A stretch of DNA of 64,000 bases. Source: Puccinia triticina (Eukaryota; Basidiomycota; Pucciniomycetes; Pucciniales; Pucciniaceae). The stretch spans positions 3,782,001-3,846,000 of the forward strand of contig NC_070572.1 in NCBI RefSeq assembly GCF_026914185.1, read 5' to 3'. The position numbers and the translations under genes are program-made. The notes beneath the pieces are model-generated. The model was given only the letters and a program-made list of their open reading frames with translations, did no database searches and was not told the origin of the DNA. Positions 62,641-64,000 of this stretch are shown here, one piece after another. Numbering within the stretch: position 1 is the first letter of the stretch; each line of letters starts with the position of its first letter.

Positions 62641-62845
62641 TAACAAAGCCTCTCAAAGGAGGTGCAAAGCATCTCTGAAGCAGAGCATTACCTCTAATGT
62701 CACATCATTGACCCTACAGACTCAAGTTTTTCTTGCAAAAAACACTATATTTGTTTTGAAAATAATTTAAAAAGTTTAGTTTGTGGTTTAAAAAAACTGA
62801 GTAGACAGACTTGTAGCCTGCTATCTCAGCTTTCATCCCTTGTTT
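62638..62845 (-). repeat. Dispersed ~210-bp repeat, CpG-decayed inverted copy
   Basis: This is the reverse complement of the repeat at 18500-18727. Landmarks are AGTAGACAGACTTGTAGCCT and CCCTACAGACTC. CpGs of the 18.7-kb hairpin are TpG or CpA here. Confidence 0.8.
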
Positions 62846-63164
62846 TTCCTTGAAGTTAATATTGAAAGAATTATAACCGGAGGCGAGCAGAGTCGGCGAA
62901 GGGAAAAAGATTGGCTTAGCCAATAACAGACAAGAAGTCTGAAATAGAGACCATTTACTCACTCTTAGGGGCTAAATGCCTAAGCAGAGAGTCTTGAAAT
63001 GGGGCTAAAGTGCCACTCAAGGATTCAGTTGAGTCGGGACTGATGACTTTGATTTCCTAGGATAGTCTTGGGTTTAAGTAGACTATCTACATGTGTTCAA
63101 GATGTGGGCACAAGAAAAAAGAACACAATGAATAAGGAAGAAAGATTACATGCATAAGGGAATA
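62846..63164. other. Spacer without recognised features
   Basis: CpG-poor DNA between repeats. No gene was recognised. Confidence 0.35.
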
Positions 63165-63305
63165 GAGATGGCATATGGCACCCGGGTACCCCCCTTTTTT
63201 TCACAAATTCCTCACACCCGCACCCGCACCCAGAACCCGCCCTGGGAGATACCCGGGTGCAGAGGGGGAGGTACCCGGGTGCCAGGCACAGGTACCCGGG
63301 TATCA
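63165..63305. repeat. GGTACC/ACCCGC head element (copy 6)
   Basis: CACCCGGGTACCC, a T7 run, CACCCGCACCCGCACCC, then ATACCCGGGTG, GGTACCCGGGTG and GGTACCCGGGTAT. It directly precedes hairpin array 4. Confidence 0.6.
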
Positions 63306-63600
63306 CCTTTGATGGCCGGCTGACCGGTCATCGAGAGGTTTTATCCTCTTCGATGGCCGGCTGACCAGTCATCGAGAGCCTTTATCCTCTTTGATTACCG
63401 GTCAGCCAGTCATCGAGAGGTTGTATCCCTTTTGATGAGTCATGACCGGTCAGCCGGTCATTGAGAGTGTAGCCTCTTCGATGACCGGCTGACCGGTGAT
63501 TGAGAATGTAGCCTCTTCAATGACCGGCTGATCGGTCATCAAGAGGTTTTATCCTCTTTATGGCTGGTCAGTGGTTCATCAAGAGGTTGTATCCCTTTCA
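63306..63600. repeat. Hairpin minisatellite array 4, ~41-46-bp unit, seven copies
   Basis: The unit is GATGGCCGGCTGACCGGTCATC followed by GAGAGGTTTTATCCTCTT in variant forms. GACCGGTC-type and GAGAGG...CCTCTT pairings give each unit hairpin potential. Confidence 0.85.
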
Positions 63601-63954
63601 ATTCAAGCCGTCTCCGCTGTGTTTCACTCTAGCACACTTTTCCGGCCAAGACTTTGCTGCACAGGCAACAAGAGTCCGGCTGTAGATCCCGGTGGTCCCT
63701 ACTAGCATGTAGGTTTTCACTGGGTTTGGTGTTTGGGTCTTGGTGGAGAGCTCCTTTGGAAAACCTCTGCAGGTTTTGTAGATCATCAGGTGTGATCACA
63801 ACCAAGGGTCAGCCTCTTGGGTCGTGGGATCGTGATCTGAAGAGAGACTTGCCTCCTGGGGCAGCAAGGAAACAAGGGACTGCTGTCGCAACAGCGGAGA
63901 GATAAGGGGGGGTAGTGCTACACCTATCACACCCCCCAGGGGGTACCTCCAACG
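63601..63954. other. No gene recognised
   Basis: CpG moderately present. Frames on both strands are short, with no recognisable domain. Confidence 0.3.
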
Positions 63955-64000
63955 GTGGGCCGCTACGCTACACTACGCTACAGGGCCACTTAGCGTTAGC
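63955..64000 (-). repeat. Start of an inverted GTAGCG repeat copy, cut by the window end
   Basis: GGTGGGCCGCTACGCTA is the reverse complement of the right end of the 43440-43735 repeat. It continues beyond the window. Confidence 0.6.

Overview
The window looks like repeat-rich nuclear DNA of a filamentous basidiomycete. A rust fungus (Pucciniales) is the best guess, from the style of the retroelement Gag and transposase proteins; I could not test this by search. Other eukaryotic signs are short GT-AG introns (56-115 nt in the genes I could resolve), Ty3/gypsy and chromovirus elements, a Tc1-type transposase with introns, and very low coding density. Only two host-type genes are convincing: an intact four-exon NOP15/NIFK-type ribosome-biogenesis RNA-binding protein (19143-20345) and a damaged 3' part of a tubulin cofactor B/ALF1 gene (14760-15205). 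The rest is transposons, structured repeats and a three-member family of putative secreted proteins.

Layout. 1-5.9 kb: no gene I can name. 5911-14686: a small TIR element with TA target duplication, split by an 8.1-kb minus-strand Ty3/gypsy element (6500-14600). That element carries a 50-nt tRNA-Tyr segment at its primer site and four copies of a ~100-nt hairpin module at its gene junctions. 14.7-18.9 kb: the cofactor B remnant, a 380-bp MITE, a DD34E transposase gene and an 18-bp minisatellite. 19.1-20.3 kb: NOP15. 20.9-22.7, 41.1-42.7 and 51.1-52.7 kb: three co-oriented paralogues of the secreted-protein family, two broken and one intact. 24.5-25.1 kb: a ~600-bp inverted repeat built from smaller palindromes. 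25.9-28.7 kb: three ~46-bp hairpin minisatellites and a LINE fragment. 35094-38000: a gag-only LTR element. 31.8, 44.8 and 49.8 kb: three LTR-like copies of one family. 52853-62342: a young chromovirus with 969-bp LTRs and target duplication ATCAG. 62.3-64.0 kb: more repeats, including a fourth hairpin array.

The most unusual signals are these. (1) The chromovirus appears to be dual-coding: a 393-codon ORF lies wholly inside the 2,251-residue Gag-Pol ORF in the +1 frame, and its AUG is 19 nt downstream of the Gag-Pol AUG. A sharp CpG-rich to CpG-free change falls at the end of this overlap. (2) The repeated module in the first gypsy element shows base changes on both sides of its stem that keep pairing. 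(3) A primer site copies half a tRNA. (4) A candidate secreted-protein family is being amplified and eroded. (5) Composite elements join a GGTACC/ACCCGC head to an array of ~46-bp hairpins. CpG decay is visible directly where two copies of one repeat (18.6 and 62.7 kb) differ at nearly every CpG.
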